The notes under the pieces were generated by a model. The model saw nothing but the letters and a program-made list of their open reading frames with translations, was not told where the DNA came from and searched no databases. A stretch of 64,000 bases of DNA from Notamacropus eugenii (taxonomy: Eukaryota; Chordata; Mammalia; Diprotodontia; Macropodidae). Shown here one piece after another: positions 49,601 through 61,600 of this stretch. The position numbers were made by a program, and so were the translations under genes. The stretch spans positions 331,966,651-332,030,650 of the forward strand of contig NC_092874.1 of assembly GCF_028372415.1 (NCBI RefSeq). Reading direction: 5' to 3'. Numbering within the stretch: the stretch's first letter is position 1; every line of letters starts with the position of its first letter.

Positions 49601-52600
49601 AATTCATTTAAACAGGGGTGATAGTTGGAGCCTTGGAGAGTACCAGAACAGAGAATGTTTAGTGAGCCTGTGACAGGAGGGAGAAGAGCATTCAGGGAGA
49701 AAGACTGAGGAGGCATTGGAGAGGCAGACTGGTGCGGCGTCACAAAAGGGAGGACAGGATGGTCACTTAGAGAGGCCTTTAATAACTTGGGAGAGGGCAG
49801 AATTCCCAAATGGCGGAAAGATTAAGGAAGAAAAGATGAGTCGGGAAATGGAGGGAGTCAGCACAGATCACTCCATGAAGTTTGGCAACAAAAGGAAGGT
49901 GAGAAATAGACTCTGTAATAGTCAGAAAGGGCAGCAGGATCAAAGGAAGATAATGGAATTTTTTTTTTCCAGCAGAATAGGGGAGAATTTTGTATATTTG
50001 AAGGCAAAAAATTTAAAAAGGAAATGGAGTCCATGGAATGGAAAGGATTAAACATAACTGGAAGAGAAAGGGATAAGGAGGGGAGCAAGTGAATTGAATT
50101 GATGCTCTCAATCAGTTCCCTATTTGCTCACAGATCATCACATTTGGCATTTCCATTGACATTCTTCAAAGAGAGATGAATGTTCCCAAACGGGGAAATT
50201 GCCTTTCTCCATTGTGTTTGCTTTTCTAGGTGGGGGAAACAAGCTGTCACCATTAGTTGAGTTTGTTTTCAAATAACTTTTTTTTTCTTTCCTGTCTTTA
50301 ATCCTTTTTTTTAAAGCAAATAAAACTTAAATCTTTGTTTCAAGTAGACTTGTTTAATATGATAGAAAGTTTTGTATTGGGGCAGTAAACAAAATTAAGC
50401 ACAAAAGGCTTTTCCTAATTGTTGTGCTCCCCATTTTCTGTGTTTAACCAAGGTAAATGAGATGATATAGGATGGGGTCAGGTTTAATTACAAAACAATA
50501 CTAAGTTATTAAGATGACTTTCCAGCTATGGGCTGTTTAAATAATGTTGCTGTTATATTAAACGATGTTAAATGATAGCTTTAAATTAAATTTTCCATCC
50601 TAGGGCTCAGAAATGTCTTGCCCATTACTACAGCAAAGGTACCAATTGTCAAGTTCTTCCATGTGAGAAGTGGTCTGGAAGTGGATATCAGTTTGTATAA
50701 CACATTGGTAAGATTCTCTCCAAGTATTTCCCTTAGTTTGTAGACAAGAATTCATTCCCCACGCCTTTAGAATTTGTTGTTGTTCACATTAGTATTAATT
50801 TAAACACTTCCATTTCTTGAAGTATTTCTGATATTTAAATGGAAAAGTGTTTTGATTCTGCTAGCCCATATCTTATATGTTTAAAATAAAAATACATTAT
50901 CTAAGTCTTCTAAAAGAGGGATGCCAAGGTCTATATGCTGTGGCATTTGCCTGATTCTTGGCCATTTTTCTTTTACATTTCACTTTGTGTATTGAACAAA
51001 AGTCCATCATCTATCCAAACTATTATGATTTTTCACCAGCAGTGCACAGTTTTATATTGTATCTCTTTTTAATTCTGAAATGAATTGGCTAAATTGTTTA
51101 TTGTTCATTGCCTCCTATATCTGAAGCTCTTTTTCAGTTGTGTGATTGCCTTACAGTGTCATTTCTGATCTTTGTAACAGGCCCTTCATAATACCAGGCT
51201 TTTAGCTGCTTACTCTTCCATTGATCCCAGAGTGAAATATTTGTGTTATACTATGAAGGTTTTTACAAAGGTGAGTAATAGAAAAACATGCTCGTTTCAA
51301 TTTATTAGGAAATAAAATTATCTTATTCTTCTCAATTACTTTTGTGGCCATTATAAATTGTTTAAAAGTTTCAGGAGAAGATAGAATTTAAATAGCTACA
51401 ATTTATTATAGAGTGGTTGCATGGGGAAAACTGAATCGGATTAAGGCCATCTGGTCTTGTTACTTGATAGCTATAACACCTTGGGCTAATAATCACTTGC
51501 CTGTTCCTTCATTTGTAAAATAAAGATAATATAATGCTTTCTTTACTTCACATAGCTTTGCAAAACTCCCATGAAATAAAAATGTGTGCAAAAGTACTTT
51601 GTAAACTGCAAATTGCTACGTAGAAGTAAGATATTTGGTGATTATCTAAAGTCCATCATCTATCCAAACCACTATGATTCTTTTTAAATTTTAGTATAAT
51701 TTGGATGTATTTTTGTGTTAAATATGTTTTTGTCCTACTTTTCCATATTCTAGTGTTTTGGAAATGATTTATCATTTTCATTTTGTTCCCAAATAAAATC
51801 TGTTATACTCAGACTTCTCATGCAAATAAAATATACATCAGTGCAATAAAAAGAAAGTTGTTGATTGCATTTTTCCTTCTTCCATTCCCCGTAGATGTGT
51901 GATATTGGCGATGCATCAAGAGGAAGCTTGTCATCATATGCGTACACTCTCATGGTGCTGTACTTCCTACAGCAAAGGGATCCACCAGTTATTCCTGTTC
52001 TTCAAGAGGTGGGCAAAGGAAGAATTGTTGGATGGTATAATCGCAGCATACCCTTTTTACTCTTAAATTCCATGGTTCTGCAGTTAGCCTTTTTTAATAT
52101 CATTTTCCTGAACGACATTGTTCAGATTTTGAACTTAATTCATGGAAGTTTCTTTTCCTCTTTGAGAATGAAGGACAAACAACAGTAATAAAATCTACCC
52201 TTAATACCGCTGCCCAGGCCACCTTCTGAATGCCCGTGTCTGATGCTGCCTCTTCCCATTGCCTAAAGATAAAGACCACAGTCTGGGAAAGGAGTCGAGA
52301 GGGCACAGGCTAGAGTCCAGAGAAACTTGGTTTCAAATCATGCCTCGTGCTGTTAGCTGATGTATGACCATGAGCAAGTCACTGAAATTCTCTGAATCTC
52401 CATTTCCTCCTCTGCAAAATAAACATGATTGTGCCTGCCTTTTATGTTAGTTATGAGAGTTGAGTGAGATCATGCATGTCTGGTATTGGGAAAACCTCCA
52501 CGTGCTCAGTGGTTATTGACTTCTATGCTTTACTTCCCCTCTGGAATATAGGAGGGGAGAGGGATCCTCTATGAGATCCCTGCCACACGTTCTTATGTTT

Positions 52601-55600
52601 CAGTCTCATTGGAGTCCTAACTGTTCTGTGATCACATCCTGCCTCCTCTGTCACTGCACTTGTGCAGACTGTTCCTCCATGCTGGTAGTAGAACACACAC
52701 ACATCCCCACACACACACACACTCTCTCTCTCTCTCTCTGTCTTCCCCTTCCTTCAAGGCCTGTTTCAGGCTGCATCTCCTCATTCAGTTCTCTACATCT
52801 TTCACAGTATTACATTTCACTTTTCCAATGAATGTATCCTATTTTAATTTGTGTTACATTTTTGTACATGTGATATTCTTCTCTTCCCCAAATTATATTA
52901 CAAACTCCTAGCATTATGCCTAGGGTACTTAATAAATGTTGCAGTTACACCGAATGAATGTTTCGAAATTCTATTTTAGATATACGAAGAGGAGAAAAGA
53001 CCTGAAATAATTGTTGATGGCTGGAACACCTATTTTTTTGATCGAATAAGTGAATTGGTAGGTAGTTTTAGGGTAATTTTTTTCTTGTATCTTGCAAGTA
53101 TAATGAAATCAATGTAAATATTTTAAAATATGAACTAATCATTTTAGATAAATGGCCTAAAACTGGTTATCCTGGTTTAACTGTACAGTTAAAAGTTACC
53201 AGAATTTGTTTAAGTTGGAATGAAAAAAAAAATTCTTTGACTTTGGCTTAGTGAGCACTAAAGAGAGACAAAAGAGAGAGAGCTGTTTTATTGCTAGCTG
53301 TTTATAGCCAAGCCGTCTTATATGTATATTAAAGATTCAGTGAACATGTTGTCTCCTAATTTTTTGAGTCTGTAATAACTCAAAGGGACAGTATAAAAGT
53401 TAATAAATGATTGAAGACTTATTTTCTAAAACATGAAAGTGAGCTACGATTAATTAAATTCTGAAAGAAAAGCCATTTCATCTCTTGACTTGGAGTAAAT
53501 AGATACCAACATGGTTATGAACTATTTGTATTGAATACCTTGAAAGAACACGACACATTTCCCTTGGTTCCCTCTAGCCAGCCTTTTGGCCAGAACACGG
53601 AAAAAATACGGAATCTGTTGGGGAGCTGTGGTTGGGACTCCTTCGATTCTACACAGAAGAGTTTGATTTTAAAGAACATGTTATTTGTATCAGGAGAAAA
53701 AGTCTGCTTACAACTTTCAAGAAGCAGTGGACCTCAAAATACATTGTTATTGAAGGTACAGTCAAAACTGTAGAATGGACTGCAGAAATCTATGTATGGA
53801 ATACAAATTGTGGACATCATTGTTAAAAATCAGTTTAATGGTGATTGTTAACACATTTTTTACCTAAATAGGTATCTATTTTAATATATTCGGTGAAAAC
53901 TTAAGGACAGCATGTGTCAAATTTGCTATCAAAAATAGCATCCCTCAAAGAATTTGGAGGTTTATTATTATCATCCTGTATCTGATATCACATTTCTAAA
54001 ACTAAAGAATTGGAGCAGATGCTCTTGAAGGCCTGTTTCTCTTCTAACATTCCATTAACTCTATGGAATCAGTTAATACCAGACATTGTTAAAAATGGAA
54101 CATTTAAGTCCTTAGCTCTGGTATGCTGTTCTTAACTCATTTCAATGTGCAGTAATGATCTGGACAAGTTTGACTAGGCAGAGATGTGAGGAAAGATGGG
54201 GAACATGTAGAAAAATGCAAAAGAAGGAACTGAATTATCAAGTTAGATGCATAAAAACCATTTCCCTCTGACCAAAACTTTAGCCAAATTGCAAGAGTCT
54301 TCCTCTGCAGTGCGCACAATAGGTGATACAGGTAATCAGATAACAAGATGACTTGGTATTATGGTTTTTTCATTTTCAGCATTTTTATGTTAGGTCTTAT
54401 TTTGAGTACCTCAGTTTTTTTCTTAATATGTATAATGCTTAAGGCTATATTGGAAAGTTGTTTATTCCTCTAAACATGAAGTATAAGCAGTAATAAACAA
54501 TGACTGATTTTATATTGATTTGCTGAGGCAACCAGGGCATGATCATAGTTGGAGTGTATCACATTAAGCAAGATTATATAATGTGTCAGTTTTATGCTAC
54601 CCGTGGAAAGGAACAGGAAAATGTGTGTTGTTTCCCATTTTTACTGAAAATGAGTTACCATTTCTTAGAGCAGATAACTAACAGGTTTTTGTGAAGTTAA
54701 AAACAAATCTCTAAGGGAGATAATAGACACGTTAAAAATAAAACGTTGAGGATATTATTCACTTAGTATCTTTGACAGTAATTGATATTTACAATAATAA
54801 CCATAAATCATCAAACAAAGGTTAATTAAACAAGTTTGAGAGTATTTTGTCAAAAATTAGAATAAATAGAATTTATAAGAGAGTTCTTTAGTCCCATATT
54901 TATGTATAGTACATTGATTTTGTAACGTAGTATTTTTCATGGATTTTGTAACATGAACAGATTTTTCTGCTCAGAAATCTTGATTTGTGTGATATCGTAT
55001 GCTTAAGAGAAAGGTAAAAGAATTGAAGACACATGAAGCCATATGTTTTTTTACAACATCCTTCCATCACTGATTCTCTTTAATAGTGATATTCTCAAAA
55101 TTAGGGGCCAAAATTGAACTAATAATAGCTCACATTTCTGTTATACTTTAATCTAGAATTGAGTCCACGAAAGTTGTATTTTTCATAATCTAATTTTTCA
55201 TAACATAAAACCATAGATTTTGAGTTCTCATATTCCTCTCAATTATCTTCCAATAACAGATCTGAAATGGAAATTAAGATCTTCAAAACTAAAAGCATTT
55301 GTGTAGCAGAGAGACATTTATGGGAGAGGTTTTTTTCTGAGGGAGAATAATTTTATTTGTTATTAAAGTGAAAGCAAATTAATCCTATGCATATTCTCAA
55401 AATATAAGTAGCAAATGAAATGAGGAACAGGGAAGTGATATACCTTACTTTTCCTGTGAACTGAGTAGCTGTATTGTGTCTACTGCTTCTTCCCCTCTCT
55501 ATTTGTTTACCTGTTTTTTTCTTTTAGATTATAAACTGTGATAATGAAAATAGTTTTGTTTAATAAAGTAAAACAGTTCTAATCTTTACAATATGTCCCT

Positions 55601-58600
55601 TTTAATTATGTGATAATTCTACTATTTGAAGTAACTTTTATCCAAAATTTTCTTCACTTAGATCCCTTTGATTTGAATCATAATCTTGGTGCTGGATTAT
55701 CACGAAAAAGTAAGTTACTTTGTTTGGAAATATGTTAAATTCTGTCCTTCTTTTAACGTGTCTAACCTGTTTTTTCTTGTTCTTAGTGACAAATTTTATA
55801 ATGAAGGCTTTTATCAATGGTAGAAGAGTGTTTGGTATCCCAGTAAAAGGATTCCCTAAAGAATATCCTTCAAAAATGGTAAGTGTCAGTTTTGGAAATA
55901 ACTATTAATAGAAGTTTTCAAAAAGCATGTTCTTTAAATTCGTCTTGGTTGTAAAAACTCTGAAAGCCTCATTTTTATATTCAAATTAAATCTTAGAGTG
56001 GAAATTTATTCCCAAAGAAATTTTATTTTTATGCCTTTGTTTATGATTAATGAGAGGGTAAGCTGTAATTATTGCTTGTTCTCAGGAGTCAAAATTTTAG
56101 GGTGTGAATAAGTGGTCACCAGCATATGAGTCTGTTGGTCATTAACTGCGCATCACCTTTTCAAGATTATTTGATGATTGAGCCAGATGCAATATGTCAG
56201 TTTTTCACATGTAGTGATAGGGTAAATAATGCCAGAAGACGAGGAGAGATTTATTTATGCACATGAATAGAGCAGTAAATTGTCATTTCCCACGTAATCA
56301 TGGTAGAATTAAGCCTCTTAACACTGTAATGATTGTTGCAATTGCAAATGAGATGTTAGTCTTTCATCTGAACTGTGAGCAACCAGCTCATGGAGATGTA
56401 GAGCCCTGACCTTTACACAGGTGCTGAGCATTAATGCTGTCTTCTACTGAACAGTAACTTTTGTGGTTAAAGGAGTAAAAACAATGTTCTCCTTAATGCA
56501 TTGTTAATGCATTATAATCTTGACACTACATCTTCATTTAGCGCACGCACGCATGCATGCACACACAGACACACACACACACGACCTAATTAGGTAAAGG
56601 CACACAAGTCACTTCTTTGTTTGCCTCGGGTCCCTCAACTGTACACTGGGAATAATAAGAGCATGACCTCCCAGGATTGTTGTGAGCGTCAGATGAGCTA
56701 CTGTAGCTGTAAAGAAATTCACACACTCTCCGGCACGTAGTAGGTTCTACATAAATGCTTTTCCCCTTCTCTTCCTCCCCACCCCAAACTATCTGATATT
56801 TTAATATTTTATATTTACTTATATTTGTTCTCTTTATATTTCTCACACTCATACACATGTATCTTCCTCAGTATAAGATCTTTGAGAGTAAAGGCTGTTT
56901 TCTTTGTATTTTCGTCCCTAGTGCTTACACAGTACTGAAAACAAAGTGTAGATTAACACTGAATGCACATTACTGCTGAAAATAGGAATTGATGTTGCTG
57001 ACTAATACTCAAGACCCCTGAATTTCAAAATCGATCCTAATTCAAAATCTCACTAAGTTATATTCTTCTAGGAATATTTTTTTGATCCGGAAGTATTAAC
57101 AGAAGGAGAATTGGCACCAAATGACAGATGTTGCAGAATTTGCGGCAAAATTGGACACTTTATGAAAGACTGTCCCATGCGGAGAAAGTAAGTTATTGCT
57201 TTTTAAAAAAGAGAGTTTTTTTAATTTGTATTTTGTTTTCCTTCTATTCAGTTTTATAAATAAACTTAAGAGGTCCACGATGAGAAATTCAGGCCATCAA
57301 TTACTATTGTTCAGTCCTTTTCAACTCTTTGTATGACCCCATTTGAAATTTTCTTGGCAGATATACTGGGATAGTTTGCCATTTCCTTCTCCAGCTCCTC
57401 TTAAGATGAGGAAATTGCGGGAAACATTTAAGTGACTTGCTTAAGGTCACACAGCTAGTAAATGTCTAGGGTCAGATTTGAACTCAGGTCTTCATGATTC
57501 TAGGCTCGGTGATCTATCTACTGCACCACCTAGCTGCCCATCAACAGCCATTTGAAAAAGTGCTCCACCTCACTAATAATTAAGGAAATGCAAATTGAGG
57601 CAATTCCAGGGTCCCACCTCCCACTTACCAGATTAGTGAAGATGGCCAAAGAAGGTAAAATGACAGTTGTTAGAGGGGCTTCTAGGAAATGGGCGTATTA
57701 ATGCACTATTGGTGTGCGGTGCTGTCAATTGATCCAGCCATTCTGGAAAGCAATATGGAACTATTCCCAAAAAATCACCAAACTGTTCATACCCTTTGAT
57801 GCAGTGATACCATTACTTGGTCTGTGCTTCAAAGAGATCAAAGAAAGATGAAAGGACCCATATGTTCAAATATAGATGTAGATATATAGCTGGCCACAAC
57901 AAAAATAGCTTACACACACATCAGCACAGATAATTGATCAAATTAGCTGAAAAGGTCCATGAGAACAAAATTTTTCATAATGTCTTAGTATTATTTATGT
58001 GTCTCTGTGTAAGTGTGCATATAGATATATGTATACATAAAAACTTTTTGTAGTGATACGTGTGTATATATATGTGTGTGTTCAGGCACATTTTATAACA
58101 GAAAAGAACTGTAACCTCTGAAGATGCCCATCAGTTGGCATATGGGTGAACAAATTGTGGTATATGAATATAATGGAATACTGTTTCCTTGTAAGAAGTT
58201 GTTAAAGGGATAATTTCAGATCAACCTGGGAAGTCTTCTGTGAACTGGTACAGAATGAAATAAGCAGAATCAGAAGAACAGTTTATACAGTAAAGTACAA
58301 TACTGTGAAGAAAAATTATCTAAAGACTTAGGAACTCAGTGTAGTGACCATTCATGGTTCCAGAGGACCAGTGGTGAAGTGCTTCCCAACACCTGAAAGG
58401 GAAGGATTTAAGATAGAAAATATATTTTATAGAAAATATATTTTTAGAAATGGTCATGTAGGAATGTGTTTTGATCATTCATATTTTTACAAGGTGTAGA
58501 GATTGGGGCAGGGGGGGGTGGATGAAAAAAACATGTTTTGATAGATATTTTTACCTCCCCAAAAAAGAGAACTAAGAAGAGCCGTAAGTAATTGTTGCTG

Positions 58601-61600
58601 TGTTTGTCCTTCATCCTCAAAGAGGACCATGATATCAGGAAAATGATGACCTGATTTTGATTTAAGTGAGGGAGGGCTGTGCAGGTCACTAGCCTCACTT
58701 TCTCATCTGGTCCAGTAGCTAGATATTCATCAGTAATTCCAGTAGTATGAATTATGTTAACATTTAAGGGAAAGTAAGATATACTTAAAAGTTATATTCT
58801 TAGTTAAAACTACAGATCAGTTATAACTCCTTGAAAATATTCAGTCATTTTTCATTATTCAGGTGAAAGAAGTCCAGGCCACCTCTTTTACCCCTTTACC
58901 TGCAACTTTCCCCATTGTAGGCCATAGCTCTGTTAAGTATTATCAGGAAACAGAAAAAAGAAGAAAAAAATCTCAAATTTACCCCACTTTGGATCTTCAT
59001 TATTTAACTTGTAAACACTTTCTACTATGTCATGTTCTTTACATAGGAAGAACAACAGCTTGTTTTGTGTGTTTCTTATTTGTAATCCGCAAGGTAGGGA
59101 TTAATAATAATACTGACATTTATTTAGCACTTTAAGATTTGCAAAAAAAAAAAAAAAAAAGAACTTTTTAAAATACATTTAATCCTGCTCTAACACTATG
59201 CAGTAACTATTGCTGGTGTTTTTGTTTCAATTTTACAGCAGGGGAAACTGAGTAAAAGTGGTTTGGTAACTTAACTTGCCTAAGGTCACCAAACTAGTAA
59301 ATGTTGGAGGTAGGATTTGAACTCATGTCTCCTCACTCCCAAGTACACAGCTCTTTTCAAGAAGCTCTTCTGCCTTTGTGATAACCTTGCTACGTACAGG
59401 GTGGAGAATTATTTGATCAGTTTTAGGAATATCCATCTTAAAGGTTAAATATGGCTGCAATTCTCAAACTTTTTGGTCTCAGGGCATTTTACACTCTTAA
59501 AAATTATTGAGGACCACAAGAAGCTTTTGTTTGTGTGGGTTGTATAATAATGTCTTAGTATTATTATGAAAATAGGATTTCACAGACCTTCTTTTAGCTC
59601 ACTTAGCATCTGTGCTAAAATATGTCAGTTTCCATTGTTAAGCTGGTATATCAAAAGTTAAATAATTCATTCTTTTTATATTAACTAAAACCAAAGTTTT
59701 TTGCTTCATACAAACTCTATATATCTGGTCAACATGTTTAGAACAAGCACCTGGAATTTGGAGCGTTCTGTTCTAAGACAAACAGTTCATTTATTCAACT
59801 TTTACTCAAATAATTCTGATTACATAAGGCAAATAATAGTTTTGATTTTGTAACATAATAGCCTCTTCCTATCTGTGGCTAAAAGTACTTTACAATTCAG
59901 ATTGTTCAGGTCTGACAAAGAATTTCGATCATTTAAGAAAGGGAGTCCCGCATAGAAGAGGTTACTTACACAGTCTCAATGGGTTCTGTGAGTTTTGGAT
60001 TCCAGTGGCACCACCTTGGACTTAGTGAATCAAAGAGTATTTGCAACTAGACACAGAACTGATCTTTGTAACTGTCTGAGGTAACTTTGAGCCAAGAGAC
60101 AGGAAGGTAAATTGTAATTGAATTAAGTTGTAATTTTACAAACAGCTTTTTCTACATAAATTTAATATCCCTCTGTGCATTTTTAAAAACTCTTATATTT
60201 TAGGAGGGATAAAGAAGAGACCATCAGCTTGTACTTTCAGTTAAAAGCTTGCTTTATTTAGTTTCCAGTTTCTTGCCTTGTATGTAAAATTGGTTATACT
60301 GACTGCTATTGTACAATGCAAAAAGCACTGTACAAAAAATACAGTGCAGAAATGTCTGTGGAACCAGAGAACCCAGGTTCAAAACCCATCTCTGGTCTTA
60401 CTATCTGCATATCTTTGCTAAAGTCACTTATCCTCCACAAGCCTCAGTTTCCTCATGTATAAAATGAGGAGGTTAGATTAGATCACTTCCTTCCAGCTTT
60501 AGATCATGACTCTGGTTTCTGAGCCACATTGAACACAAGTAACACAGTGACCTCAGAGTTAAGTGGAAGACTTTTGGCATGTATTAGTTTACAGCTCTAA
60601 TATAATAATATAATCCATTTCTGTGTTCAAACCAAGGAAAATAGCTTATTCTTTGCATTTTCTAATCACTGACATAGCCAAATGATGTTAGTAGCAACTT
60701 ACTTATCCACAAGTCATTTAGTAAGCAATATTAGCTATGTAAAACATAACCAAGAACCAGAAAACAGGATGGGGAAAAATCATTATGAGCAGCCAGAAGA
60801 GATGTCACAAAGTATATGCACTAAATAAGGCTCATATGTTTTACCTAAAGAGTAACCCCTCAGGTTTTCATCACATCTTGTAGTTATAAAAATCATAGTT
60901 AGCTGGTTTATGAGACCACAATAGATATAAATAAGCAAAATAAAACAAGTGTTAAATCAGACGTACAAATTCAAAAGCTAGAAAGGTTTTTTGGTGTAAG
61001 AGTGAAGAAACCTACATAACTTAATGGAATATATACCTGTGTATCAGAAGTCATTCCTGAGATATCAAGAGAAAGTTACCTTTTGTTCACTATATTCTGT
61101 TTGAAAGGCAGAGTAATATAGATTGAATACTGGACTCATGACCTGATTTGGGTTTAAGTGCTCATTCTCATATATGCTGGCATTGTTGATGTGTGCTAGG
61201 CATTTCTTTTTAGACTAAATTGCAGGACAATTGCATTAGTAGACAGGTTCCCTCACCAGGAGTTATCTACCCTGATCAAATTAAGGGTTCAAATCCCTCT
61301 TCCTCCAATTCTATTTAAAACTCTGTTTTAAAAGGCAGGAAAATATGTAATATGTTTTCAGAAAATTTCCCTAAAAAATGGTTTTAAAAAATATCCTGGC
61401 CCATAAAGTGCTTTAAATAACTGAAATGTAGGTTTATGTTAGCTAAGTTCATTCCTGTAAGAACAAAGTGCTATTTGGCCATACTTACTGCTAAGTTCCT
61501 AGATTAACTATATAAGAAGGAGAGGGGGGAAAAAGTATTATCTAATTAAATTTTATTAGTTTGATTTGTTAATTATTGGTCATCCCATTTGGATTGAGAA

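Larger units (their letters stand above)
43928..50603 (+). other. TUT7 intron 17
   Basis: The longest intron, about 6.7 kb. 43928-45160 shows nothing recognisable; 45160-50095 is mostly L2 and CR1/L3; 50100-50603 is AT-rich with no feature. Confidence 0.65.
52009..52979 (+). other. TUT7 intron 20
   Basis: A short antisense family B SINE end (52150-52190), a MIR/THER SINE (52285-52540) and an L2 3' end (52590-52965). Confidence 0.65.
55879..57071 (+). other. TUT7 intron 24
   Basis: A (CA)n at about 56535-56582, a SINE at 56600-56765 and an L2 end at 56850-56975. 55879-56525 has nothing recognised. Confidence 0.6.

Noticed and set aside
46239..50051. Open frames of 60-111 codons on both strands in intron 17
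   Set aside because: They fall inside antisense L2 and CR1/L3 copies and are decayed LINE frames, not host genes.
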